Below are positions 1-7,174 of a stretch of DNA of 12,364 nucleotides, in pieces (position 1 is the stretch's first letter; each line of letters starts with the position of its first letter). A program made the translations under genes and the position numbers. The notes below the pieces were generated by a model, which was given only the letters and a program-made list of their open reading frames with translations, did not search any database and had not been told where the DNA came from. Source of the stretch: Spirochaetales bacterium (GTDB taxonomy: Bacteria; Desulfobacterota_D; UBA1144); NCBI GenBank assembly GCA_002730475.1, contig PCAG01000045.1:1-12364 (forward strand). Reading direction: 5' to 3'.

Positions 1-960
1 TACAACAGATATTTACAATATTGTAGTGTAATTAAAAAATTTAAAAACCTTAAAATAGCATTAATAGATTATGATGTTTTGTGTCCAAAAACACTAATAC
101 TAGCTTTAGAAAAAAATAATGTAAAAACTATAGCGACCCAAGAAAGATTTATACATACTTTCTATACTCCTGATGCTAACTTAATTGTTGATACATATTA
201 TGTAGTAAGTGAATTTGCAGCCAATCATATCAAAAATTCAAAATACTATGATGTCAAGAATCTGATTCCAGTTGGTTTATACAGAAGTGATTATTTAACT
301 TTATATAAAAAAAAAAATATTCCAGCAGAAATTTTAGAAGCTAAAAAAAATGACAAAAAAATAATAATTGTTTCAGGGTACAGTTCACCACATCATTGGT
401 TTGAGTCTTATACATCTATAACTAAGAATTGGTCATCGCAAATAAATTTTTTAGAAGATATTATTAAACTTTCTAAACTTTTGAAAAACTCCTTTATTGT
501 GCTGAGATATAAAGAAATAGGCTGGTTAGCCTGCACTCATTTTAAAGAAATTTTAAATAAAATAAATGAATGTGAAAATATAATCATATCAGATAATTAC
601 AAGGAAGCATTTTATGCATATAAATTATGCACTAATGCGGACTTAGTGATAGCTAAACATACATCTTTGGCCGACGAATGTTTAACAAAAGAAATTCCAG
701 TATTATTTTATGAATACAGTCATAATTTGACGAAAATGACCTCTGCAATTTTTAATTATTTATCATCAAATTTAATGTGCCATAATTTTGAGGAATTATT
801 AGAGAGAAGTAATTCCTTATTATTTGACAGTTCTAGTAAATTAAAAGACGAAATAAAGAAACTAAACGAAACAATCTATCATGTAAAAAATCTAGGAGAA
901 AAAGAAAATATAAAAAACAGAATTCTATCTGAATGTTCACAAATAATACAAGCCAGCTAA
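1..960 (+). CDS. Probable surface-glycan biosynthesis protein, GT-B-like C-terminal part (5' end cut by window)
   Basis: The frame is open from the first base of the window to the TAA at 958-960, giving 319 codons with no convincing start, so the gene begins upstream; the TTG at 79 lies inside the open frame and is not needed as a start. I do not recognise a named family. The order of elements resembles the C-terminal half of GT-B-fold glycan enzymes: alternating beta strands and helices, a segment around residue 117 onward (IIIVSGYSS) that looks like the first strand of a nucleotide-sugar-binding domain, and near residues 213-235 a pattern 'NADLVIAKHTSLADECL' then 'IPVLFYE', where a conserved H/T/S turn is followed by a 'helps choose donor' type helix and strand in CDP-glycerol/capsule-type transferases. 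No signal peptide or membrane segment is visible in the part present. It abuts neuB (TAATG overlap), so a role in the same glycan is inferred. Specific reaction unknown. Confidence 0.6.
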   Translation, partial: YNRYLQYCSVIKKFKNLKIALIDYDVLCPKTLILALEKNNVKTIATQERFIHTFYTPDANLIVDTYYVVSEFAANHIKNSKYYDVKNLIPVGLYRSDYLTLYKKKNIPAEILEAKKNDKKIIIVSGYSSPHHWFESYTSITKNWSSQINFLEDIIKLSKLLKNSFIVLRYKEIGWLACTHFKEILNKINECENIIISDNYKEAFYAYKLCTNADLVIAKHTSLADECLTKEIPVLFYEYSHNLTKMTSAIFNYLSSNLMCHNFEELLERSNSLLFDSSSKLKDEIKKLNETIYHVKNLGEKENIKNRILSECSQIIQAS

Positions 961-2018
961 TGAAAATAAATATTAAAAATAAATTAATCGGCGATGAATG
1001 CCCAGTTTTCTTTATTGCTGAAGCTGGTGTAAACCACAATGGTTCAATAAAAAATGCTATAAAATTAGTAGATATAGCTAGCCAATCAGGGGCCGATGCA
1101 ATTAAGTTTCAAACTTTTACTGCCCAAGAAATTAATACACGAAAAGCACCCAAGTCATCGTATCATATAAAATCGACAGGCACAGACGAAGATCTGTCGT
1201 GGTTTGACTTATTAAAATCGCAGGAATTATCTTTAGACATGCATGAGAAAATTATTAAATATTGTACAAAACTAGGTATTATTTTTTTGAGCACCCCATA
1301 TGGCTTTGAAAGTGTCGATATGCTTGAAAAATTAAATGTTCCAGCATACAAAATTGCATCATCCGACAGCAATAATCTTCAGTTGATTGAGTATATTGCA
1401 AAAAAAGGAAAACCCGTATTTGCCTCTACTGGGATGTCAGATATTGATGATGTTGAAAGATTAGTTTCAACAGTCAAAAGTACAGGATTGAAAGACATTG
1501 TACTACTACAGTGCACAGGAAATTACCCTTCAAAAATTGAAGATTCCAATTTAAATGTACTAAAAACATTTAGAAAAAAATTTGATTGTTTAATTGGGTA
1601 TTCGGACCACTCCGAGGACTATATCAATGCTATTGCCGCAACTGCTTTAGGCATTTCAGTTTTTGAAAAACATTTTACCATTGATAAAAAATTACCAGGG
1701 CCCGATCATATTATGTCTTTGAATCCAGAAGGACTAAGAAAAACTATTAAATTTATTAGAGATACAGAAAAGAGTTTGGGGATGCTCGAAAAAATTGTAT
1801 TAAAATCCGAATCTGAAAATTCCAAAAAATTAAAAAGAAGTCTTATTTCAGCAAAATTTATATCAAAGGGAACAAAAATATCTTTTGATATGATTACATC
1901 TAAGAGACCGGGTTATGGAATTCCACCAAATAAATTCAAAGAAATCATAAATTCTATAGCAAAAGAAGATATTCCAAAAGAAACCTTTTTTAATAAGAAT
2001 ATGTTTTCCAAAAAATAG
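960..2018 (+). CDS. neuB: NeuB-family nonulosonic acid synthase (sialic/legionaminic/pseudaminic-type)
   Basis: Condenses phosphoenolpyruvate with an N-acyl-mannosamine-type or related 6-deoxy sugar to give a nine-carbon 2-keto-3-deoxy acid; cytoplasmic, metal-dependent. The 352-residue protein has the family's full length. An N-terminal TIM barrel (about 1-285) carries FIAEAGVNHNG (18-28, with E21 matching the catalytic-site Glu), KFQT (49-52), the GYSDHS motif (213-218) and EKHFT (236-240), whose H217 and H238 match the two metal-binding His of NeuB. A C-terminal SAF/antifreeze-like domain (about 292-352) contains RSL.SAKFI and RPGYGIPP and normally lids the partner subunit's active site. 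I chose ATG 960 because the N terminus then matches the family; an in-frame ATG at 933 would add nine residues lying inside the upstream gene. Its A is the last base of the upstream TAA. Sequence alone does not separate Neu5Ac, legionaminate and pseudaminate synthases, and no NeuC/LegG is nearby to settle it. Confidence 0.95.
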   Translation: MKINIKNKLIGDECPVFFIAEAGVNHNGSIKNAIKLVDIASQSGADAIKFQTFTAQEINTRKAPKSSYHIKSTGTDEDLSWFDLLKSQELSLDMHEKIIKYCTKLGIIFLSTPYGFESVDMLEKLNVPAYKIASSDSNNLQLIEYIAKKGKPVFASTGMSDIDDVERLVSTVKSTGLKDIVLLQCTGNYPSKIEDSNLNVLKTFRKKFDCLIGYSDHSEDYINAIAATALGISVFEKHFTIDKKLPGPDHIMSLNPEGLRKTIKFIRDTEKSLGMLEKIVLKSESENSKKLKRSLISAKFISKGTKISFDMITSKRPGYGIPPNKFKEIINSIAKEDIPKETFFNKNMFSKK

Positions 2019-2035
2019 GTGCACATCTACTATAA

Positions 2036-2899
2036 ATGTCATTATTTGTATCAACAACTTTTTTAAGGGATAACTCAAGTTTGATAACTGCTTTAGATAT
2101 TCTGAAAAGTATTAATGTTAAATCAGTGGAAATAGGCTCAAATCATATTTTTGAAAAAAATCTAAACTACATAAAAAAATATAATTTTAATTATATAGTT
2201 CACAATTATTTTCCGGTACCAAAAAAGCCAATTGTTGTAAATATTTCATCATTGGATGAAAATATTAGAAAATTAAGCATTGAACATGTAAAAAAATCTA
2301 TAATTTTTTGCAATAATTTAAATGCACGACTGTATACATTTCATCCGGGTTTTGTAATTGACCCAATAAAGGCCAGTAGTAACAAAAACAGCTATGATTT
2401 TATATGGGAATCAAAAAAAATAAATAAGAATTTAATAAATAAAACAAAATTACATTTTTTTAATTCTTTAGACAAAATAATTAAATTCGCAAAAAGATAT
2501 AACGTTAATATAGCCATAGAGACTGAGGGATCTTACTATAAAAGTGAATTGTTGATTATGCAGAAACCCGAAGAATATGAGGAAATATTCACTAAATATA
2601 GCAATAATGATCTAGGTATCAATTTGAATATTGGTCATTTAAATCTATCTTCCAAGTTTTATAAATTTGATAAATTTGAATTTATTGATTATATAAAAAA
2701 ATATATTGTAGCTATAGAGCTAAGCCATAATAATGGTTTTGAAGATCAGCATCTTCCACTTAAATCAAATGCTTGGTACTGGAAATTAATTCAAGATAAA
2801 AGATTTAGAAAAATAATTAAAATTTTAGAATTTAGAAATACTAACGTTAAAAAGTTAGTTAGTAACATTCAATTATTTTACCAAAAATATAAAAAATGA
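2036..2899 (+). CDS. Xylose-isomerase-like TIM-barrel protein (AP endonuclease 2 superfamily), probable sugar isomerase/epimerase
   Basis: A 287-residue single-domain protein of the superfamily that includes endonuclease IV, xylose isomerase, inosose isomerase and ketose 3-epimerases; in a sugar cluster an isomerase or epimerase role is far likelier than DNA repair. Visible landmarks: YTFHPGF (His on strand 4), IAIETEG with E162 as the usual first metal Glu, LNIGH with H201, ELSHNNGFEDQH with H231, D237 and H239 (the family's 'H.hDN.g..DqHlp' region), and LEFRN with E265 as the last Glu. At residue 198 an Asn stands where most members have the metal-binding Asp, so activity or metal choice may differ. 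The start has only a distant AGGTG (2017-2021) as a possible ribosome site. It lies 17 bases after neuB, and its TGA overlaps the next gene's ATG (ATGA), so it is probably translated together with the aminotransferase. Substrate unknown. Confidence 0.8.
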   Translation: MSLFVSTTFLRDNSSLITALDILKSINVKSVEIGSNHIFEKNLNYIKKYNFNYIVHNYFPVPKKPIVVNISSLDENIRKLSIEHVKKSIIFCNNLNARLYTFHPGFVIDPIKASSNKNSYDFIWESKKINKNLINKTKLHFFNSLDKIIKFAKRYNVNIAIETEGSYYKSELLIMQKPEEYEEIFTKYSNNDLGINLNIGHLNLSSKFYKFDKFEFIDYIKKYIVAIELSHNNGFEDQHLPLKSNAWYWKLIQDKRFRKIIKILEFRNTNVKKLVSNIQLFYQKYKK

Positions 2900-4278
2900 A
2901 AATATTAGAATCAAAATATAAATTCAAACTGACACCTCAAAAAGTAACAACTTTAAAAACAAGGTATAGGGAAATAAAAACAAAGATACCCCACAAAAAT
3001 GATATTAAGGTTTTTAAATCTATAATTAATAAAGAGGCTTCATCTTTGAAAAATCAGCTACCCATTGTTTGGAATAGAGCAAAAAATTTTAATCTGTATG
3101 ATCGGTGGGGCAATAAATGGATTGATCTTACTTCAACAATTTTTGTTGCAAATACAGGACACGCAAACAAAAAGTCTATAAAAAATATAAATAAAATTTT
3201 AAAAAAAGAATTATTACACTCTTATTGTTACCCTACAGTAGAAAGGTTAAAATTTTTAGAAAAATTAATTAAAATAACACCTAAATATTTAAGGCAGGCA
3301 AGTCTTGTAACGACGGGTACAGAAGCATCGGAAAGAGCTATTAAATTGGCAAAGTTATATGGCATGGAATATGTACCAAAAAAAGACATAATAATTGGAG
3401 GAATCGGAAATTATCATGGAAAAACTATGGGTGCCCTGATGGCTGCCTCTACAAAGATAGCAAAAAAATGGATAGGTAGATTAAAAACGGATATGTGCCA
3501 TATTCCGTTTCCTTATCCATGGATAATGAAAAAAAATAAATTGTCAGGAAAAAAAAAATTTCAGCAAGATATAAAAAAAATTTTGAAAAAGGGAGTTAAG
3601 CCCAAAAAAATCGCAGCATTTATAATCGAGAGCTATCAAGGTTGGGGAGCAGTCTTCTATCCCAAAGATTATATTAAAGAAATGGCAAAATGGGCAAAAT
3701 ATTATGGAGCACTTATTATTGTGGACGAAATTCAGGCTGGATTTGGAAGAACTGGAAAACTTTTTGGCTACGAACACTATAATATAAAACCCGATCTTGT
3801 TATTTGTGGTAAAGCAATTTCAGGAAACTTACCATTATCAGCTGTTCTGGGTTCAAAAAAATTAATTGAATTAGATTCAACCACAAGCAGCACCCATGGG
3901 GGTCATCCATTTTCTTGTGCTGCGGCATTGGGTAATCTTGAAACTCTTACTGAACAAAATTTGATAAAAAGGTCTAACAAATTGGGAAAAAAACTAAAAA
4001 TGTGGTTGGAACAATGGAAAAGTGAATTTCCTGACAGGATACCTTTAGTTTTAGGTAATGGTTTGGTATGGGCTATTTTTATTTCTAAACCAGATTCAAA
4101 TATATTAGATGCCGAACTTACAGATAAAATTATAGAAAAAGGAATGCAAAAGGGAGTTTACGTTCTCAGAACTGGATGCGGAACAATAAAATTAGGACCT
4201 CCTTTAACAATAAACGAAAAAGCTCTTAAGGAAGGTGTAGATGTTTTAAGATCTTCTATGAGGGAAATTTTAAAATAA
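2896..4278 (+). CDS. Class III PLP-dependent aminotransferase (GabT/GSA-type fold)
   Basis: Transfers an amino group between an amino donor and a carbonyl substrate using pyridoxal phosphate. The 460-residue protein is full length and has the family's signatures: GTEAS (141-145) binding the cofactor phosphate, NYHGKTMGA, the VDEIQ.GFGRTG segment with D277 pairing with the pyridine nitrogen, CGKAISG with K306 as the Schiff-base lysine, STHGG with T333 reaching into the partner's cofactor site, and a C-terminal GPPLTI strand. Members of this family usually act on omega-amines, ornithine, 4-aminobutyrate or glutamate semialdehyde; nucleotide-sugar aminotransferases are normally DegT-type, so a class III enzyme in a glycan cluster is notable. 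It starts within the stop of the upstream TIM-barrel gene and ends 7 bases before a second TIM-barrel gene, which suggests its substrate is made or used by those isomerases. Its actual substrate cannot be read from sequence. Confidence 0.93.
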   Translation: MKILESKYKFKLTPQKVTTLKTRYREIKTKIPHKNDIKVFKSIINKEASSLKNQLPIVWNRAKNFNLYDRWGNKWIDLTSTIFVANTGHANKKSIKNINKILKKELLHSYCYPTVERLKFLEKLIKITPKYLRQASLVTTGTEASERAIKLAKLYGMEYVPKKDIIIGGIGNYHGKTMGALMAASTKIAKKWIGRLKTDMCHIPFPYPWIMKKNKLSGKKKFQQDIKKILKKGVKPKKIAAFIIESYQGWGAVFYPKDYIKEMAKWAKYYGALIIVDEIQAGFGRTGKLFGYEHYNIKPDLVICGKAISGNLPLSAVLGSKKLIELDSTTSSTHGGHPFSCAAALGNLETLTEQNLIKRSNKLGKKLKMWLEQWKSEFPDRIPLVLGNGLVWAIFISKPDSNILDAELTDKIIEKGMQKGVYVLRTGCGTIKLGPPLTINEKALKEGVDVLRSSMREILK

Positions 4279-4285
4279 TATTTTT

Positions 4286-5143
4286 ATGAGAAACAATATA
4301 GGAGTTATGCAGGGACGCCTTACAGAACAAAATTCAAATAAATTACAATCATTTCCGGCAAATAACTGGATGAATGAATTTAGAATGTGTTCAGAAATAG
4401 GGTTAAAATCTATTGAGTGGGTTATCGACTCCAACTATTATTCAGAAAATCCAATATTTTCCAAACTTTTAATTCCCAAGATTAAGAAATTGTCCGAGAA
4501 TTATAAAATAAAAATTACAGCAGTTTGTAATGATTTATTAATGGATTTTCCACTAAAAGGTAAAAAAAATATTAGTGAATCAGAATCGTATATAACTTTA
4601 GAAAAATTAATTAAAAATTGCAGTATATTAGAAATTAAGTTTATTGAATTACCCCTGATTGCTAAATCAAAAATAAGATCAGAAGAGGATTTAAATCGAT
4701 TATTTTATAATATAGAGAAATTAAGTAAGCCAGCAACGGAAAGCGGGGTCACCTTTTTATTTGAGACCGATTTGAAACCAGAACAAAATCTAAGATTAAT
4801 GGAAAGATTTGATGGATTACCGGTTGGATTAAATTATGACACTGGCAATTCTGCATACTGGGAATTCGATCCTAATTTAGAAATTGATTTATTTGGTCGT
4901 TGGATAAAAAATGTGCATATCAAAGATTGCTTACCAAAAATTTATTCTGTACCACTTGGTGAAGGAAACGTAAACTTTGACCTAATTATGAAAAAATTGA
5001 GTAAAATTGGTTATAATGGTGATTTTATATTGCAGACGGCATATAAGCCTAATGTAACTTGTGAGAATATAATCAAATCATATTTTGAATTTACAAGAAA
5101 ATATGTAAACAAGTATTTTAATGGAACTCAACTTAAAAAATAA
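4286..5143 (+). CDS. Sugar phosphate isomerase/epimerase-like TIM-barrel protein (MQGRL subfamily)
   Basis: A 285-residue xylose-isomerase-like TIM barrel, clearly a different subfamily from the protein at 2036-2899. It opens with GVMQGRL (6-12), a hallmark of a group of isomerase-like proteins I associate with glycan clusters. Probable metal ligands are E160 in FLFETD, D185 in NYDTGNS and H211 in NVHIKD; at the usual position of the final Glu there is Q250 in LQTAY. GDFILQTA also recurs in this subfamily as I remember it, so Gln may be a subfamily trait rather than damage. PLGEGNV (before the last two strands) is the typical small loop closing the site. No Shine-Dalgarno is evident. The 3' end overlaps the next gene, a dehydrogenase, by 23 bases, so the two are likely made together. 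Best guess: epimerisation or aldose-ketose isomerisation of a sugar or sugar phosphate; substrate unknown. Confidence 0.85.
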   Translation: MRNNIGVMQGRLTEQNSNKLQSFPANNWMNEFRMCSEIGLKSIEWVIDSNYYSENPIFSKLLIPKIKKLSENYKIKITAVCNDLLMDFPLKGKKNISESESYITLEKLIKNCSILEIKFIELPLIAKSKIRSEEDLNRLFYNIEKLSKPATESGVTFLFETDLKPEQNLRLMERFDGLPVGLNYDTGNSAYWEFDPNLEIDLFGRWIKNVHIKDCLPKIYSVPLGEGNVNFDLIMKKLSKIGYNGDFILQTAYKPNVTCENIIKSYFEFTRKYVNKYFNGTQLKK

Positions 5144-5894
5144 AACAATTATTGTATCTGGCTCAAGCAAAGGTATCGGAAAGAATATAGCCAATCTGTT
5201 ACTCAAGGAAGGAAGTAATGTAGTTATTAATGGAAGAAATAAAATTACACTTACTCAAACATTCAAGGAGTTAAATTCTGAGTTCAACGGAAATTTAGTT
5301 GCAATTCCAGGTGATGTTTCAAAATCTTCAGTAGTGAATAAAATCAGGAAAACTACGATAAAAAAATGGGGTAAAATAGATGGAATAGTTGCAAATGCTT
5401 CAACCTTAAAAAACCTTAAAAATATCGATAAGTTCAACAAGGCTTCAGGTTGGTTAATGAAATATAATTTTGAGATGGTGTATAATTTAGTTGATAATTT
5501 AACTCCATATATAAAATCAAAAGAAAGTTCTATAGTCGTTATAGGTTCAATAGCTGGAATAGAAGATATAGGAGCTCCAATTTATTATAGTGTTTATAAG
5601 TCGTCTCTTTCTGCATATGTGAAAACAATGTCTAGAGAACTTTCAAAAAAAAATATAAGGATCAACTTAATTTCCCCAGGCAACATTTTGTTTAGCAAAG
5701 GAAATTGGGAAAAAAGGATAGAAAAAAATAAAACGAAAATTAAAAACATGATCAAAAAAAATGTACCATTAAAAAAATTTGGCAAGCCAGAGGATATTAG
5801 TGTAATGGTAGCCATGTTGCTTTCAAACAAAACTCAATTTATTACTGGTTCAAATTTTGTAATTGATGGTGGTCAAACTCGTTCCATAAGGTAA
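5121..5894 (+). CDS. Classical short-chain dehydrogenase/reductase (SDR)
   Basis: A 257-residue NAD(P)-dependent oxidoreductase with a complete classical SDR core. The cofactor loop is SGSSKGIG (13-20), the adenine-binding acidic region is GDV (about 64-66), VANAS supplies the structural Asn, and the catalytic set is S143 (IGSIAG), Y156 and K160 (YSVYK). NLISPGN follows as the usual PG motif, and FVIDGG closes the protein as in most bacterial ketoreductase-type SDRs. The family oxidises or reduces hydroxyl/keto groups; in this cluster a sugar or a small acyl side-group precursor are the candidates. ATG 5121 lies inside the preceding TIM-barrel gene (23-base overlap), consistent with translational coupling. 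A second SDR of a different subfamily follows 6 bases downstream. FabG-like general annotation would be safe but uninformative; I would not assign a fatty-acid role here. Confidence 0.93.
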   Translation: MELNLKNKTIIVSGSSKGIGKNIANLLLKEGSNVVINGRNKITLTQTFKELNSEFNGNLVAIPGDVSKSSVVNKIRKTTIKKWGKIDGIVANASTLKNLKNIDKFNKASGWLMKYNFEMVYNLVDNLTPYIKSKESSIVVIGSIAGIEDIGAPIYYSVYKSSLSAYVKTMSRELSKKNIRINLISPGNILFSKGNWEKRIEKNKTKIKNMIKKNVPLKKFGKPEDISVMVAMLLSNKTQFITGSNFVIDGGQTRSIR

Positions 5895-5900
5895 TTTTTT

Positions 5901-6734
5901 GTGAGTTCTTTAAAGAAAAAATTTGAATTAAAAAATCACAACATTCTCATCACAGGAGGTGCCGGATTCCTGTCAAAATATTTTGCCGAAGCAGTATATG
6001 AAATGGGTGCGAAACCTATATTACTAGATATAAATAAAGATAGGTTAAAACAAAACATTAATTTTTTAAAGAAAAGAAATATACGAGCCTATAGTGAAGT
6101 TATAGACTTAACCAATCAAAGCAGCGTAATAACCGTGATTCAAAAAATAAATAAAAAATTTGGAACAATAAATACACTTATAAATGCAGCAGCTTTTGCT
6201 ATGAGTAATTTTAAAAAAGATGAAAATTTTTTTAGAAACTTTGAAAATTATAAATTAAGTGATTGGCAAAAAAGTATCGATGTCAATTTGACGGGTACTT
6301 ATTTGATAACGCAAACAGTTGGAAAACTTATGAAACGAAATAAAAAAGGAAATATAATTAACATTGCGTCCGATGTAGGAATCATATCTCCCGATCATAG
6401 AATCTATAAAGCTGATAAATCAATTGGCTATAAAGGTGTTAATTTTAACACACCACTTTCATATAGTGTTTCTAAGTCTGGAATATTAGCCTTTACTAGA
6501 TTTCTAGCCACTTATTGGGCAGAGCATGGGATTAGAGTAAATTCCATTTCTCCATCGGGAGTGTACAACAAACAGGATCCAAAATTTGTTAAAGTTTTGT
6601 CCTCAAGAATACCCTTAAATAGGATGGCTAGACCAGAAGAATTAAAAGGACCCTTAGTTTTTTTATGCTCAGAAGCTTCCTCATATATTACGGGAGCAAA
6701 TTTAATTGTAGATGGAGGAAAAACTGCATGGTGA
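5901..6734 (+). CDS. SDR-family oxidoreductase, resembling PtmA-type enzymes of nonulosonic acid clusters
   Basis: A 277-residue classical SDR starting at GTG (5901), chosen because it yields an N terminus just before the cofactor loop TGGAGFLS (18-25). Catalytic residues are S157 (NIASD), Y188 and K192 (YSVSK). The stretch between the Ser and Tyr is about 30 residues rather than the usual 12-13, an insertion that includes DHRIYKADKS. The C-terminal part (FLATYWAEHGIRVN, PSGV.N.QD..F, RIPLNRMARPEE, SSYITGANLIVDGG) matches, from memory, the subfamily annotated as flagellin-modification protein PtmA, which in Campylobacter sits beside CMP-legionaminate genes and acts early in precursor supply. 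That link supports a role in making the NeuB substrate, but is recalled rather than searched. The gene lies 6 bases after the first SDR and overlaps the VOC gene by 7 bases. No good ribosome site precedes the GTG. Confidence 0.9.
   Translation: MSSLKKKFELKNHNILITGGAGFLSKYFAEAVYEMGAKPILLDINKDRLKQNINFLKKRNIRAYSEVIDLTNQSSVITVIQKINKKFGTINTLINAAAFAMSNFKKDENFFRNFENYKLSDWQKSIDVNLTGTYLITQTVGKLMKRNKKGNIINIASDVGIISPDHRIYKADKSIGYKGVNFNTPLSYSVSKSGILAFTRFLATYWAEHGIRVNSISPSGVYNKQDPKFVKVLSSRIPLNRMARPEELKGPLVFLCSEASSYITGANLIVDGGKTAW
6715..6720 (+). promoter_or_regulatory. Shine-Dalgarno site GGAGGA fixing the VOC gene start
   Basis: GGAGGA ends 7 bases before ATG 6728, an ideal spacing, and is the only strong Shine-Dalgarno match noticed ahead of any gene here. 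It lies in the last codons of the upstream SDR (Asp-Gly-Gly), so part of the match is imposed by protein coding; still it favours the start at 6728 over an in-frame start at 6665. Confidence 0.6.
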
Positions 6735-7174
6735 CAACCGAAATTAAATCTTTCCGACATATAGGTATAGTCGTTTCAAATATTAACATTGTTTCAAAAA
6801 TTTTTAGGAATTATTTCGGTCTCAAATTATTGATTAAACAGAAAATAGTGAATGGCAGATATATAAGTGAATTGGTAGGTATAAAAAATGCAAAAATTAA
6901 AATATGTGTTTTTTCAGGCATTGATAAAACAAAATATGAGTTACTAGAATATATTTCAAAAAAAGAAAAAAAAAGAATACCATTAAAATCTAACAATATA
7001 GGATTATCTCATTTGTCATTAACAGTAAAAAATATAGACAAACTTTATAGAAACAAAAAAAAATATAACGTTCAATTTATTAATCCACCAATAATTAATA
7101 GCAAAGATAACGTAAAAGTTTCTTATGTAAAAATAATGGATGAAATTATTTTAGAATTAGTAGAAGAATTATGA
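6728..7174 (+). CDS. VOC-superfamily protein (glyoxalase/methylmalonyl-CoA epimerase-like)
   Basis: A 148-residue protein with two beta-alpha-beta-beta-beta modules, as in the vicinal oxygen chelate superfamily. Module 1 begins FRHIGIVVSNI and ends KYELLEY; module 2 begins GLSHLSLTVKNI and ends IILELVEEL. The expected metal ligands are all present: H11, E71 (or E74), H95 and E143. This His-Glu/Gln-His-Glu layout and length fit methylmalonyl-CoA epimerase or glyoxalase I relatives, which use the metal to stabilise an enediolate. The start at ATG 6728 gives the family-typical N terminus and has a GGAGGA 7 bases ahead; a longer frame from 6665 adds residues that belong to the SDR in another frame. 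It overlaps the SDR by 7 bases and the methyltransferase by 4 (ATGA). Such a protein is not a standard part of sialic-acid pathways; an epimerase acting next to a keto group is my inference. Confidence 0.82.
   Translation: MVTTEIKSFRHIGIVVSNINIVSKIFRNYFGLKLLIKQKIVNGRYISELVGIKNAKIKICVFSGIDKTKYELLEYISKKEKKRIPLKSNNIGLSHLSLTVKNIDKLYRNKKKYNVQFINPPIINSKDNVKVSYVKIMDEIILELVEEL

Noticed and set aside
307..316. Ten-A runs at 307-316, 3549-3558 and 8306-8315 as phase-variation tracts
   Set aside because: All three are in-frame lysine-rich coding stretches, and runs of this length are expected a time or two in a 12 kb sequence this rich in A; no frame is broken.
933..959. Upstream ATG for neuB
   Set aside because: It would add nine residues unlike the family's N terminus; ATG 960 gives the typical short lead before FIAEAGVNHNG.
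79..960. TTG at 79 as the start of the first gene
   Set aside because: The same frame is open back to base 1 with similar residue composition, and a TTG with no ribosome site is a poor start; the gene is more likely cut by the window edge.
3544..3777. Minus-strand open frames such as this one, 5594-5830 and 6512-6760
   Set aside because: They lie wholly opposite or nearly so to strongly supported + strand enzymes, have no recognisable domains and arise from the skewed base composition.
6665..6727. Longer N terminus for the VOC protein
   Set aside because: The added residues are read from inside the SDR's conserved C-terminal end in another frame; ATG 6728 has GGAGGA at ideal spacing and a family-like N terminus.
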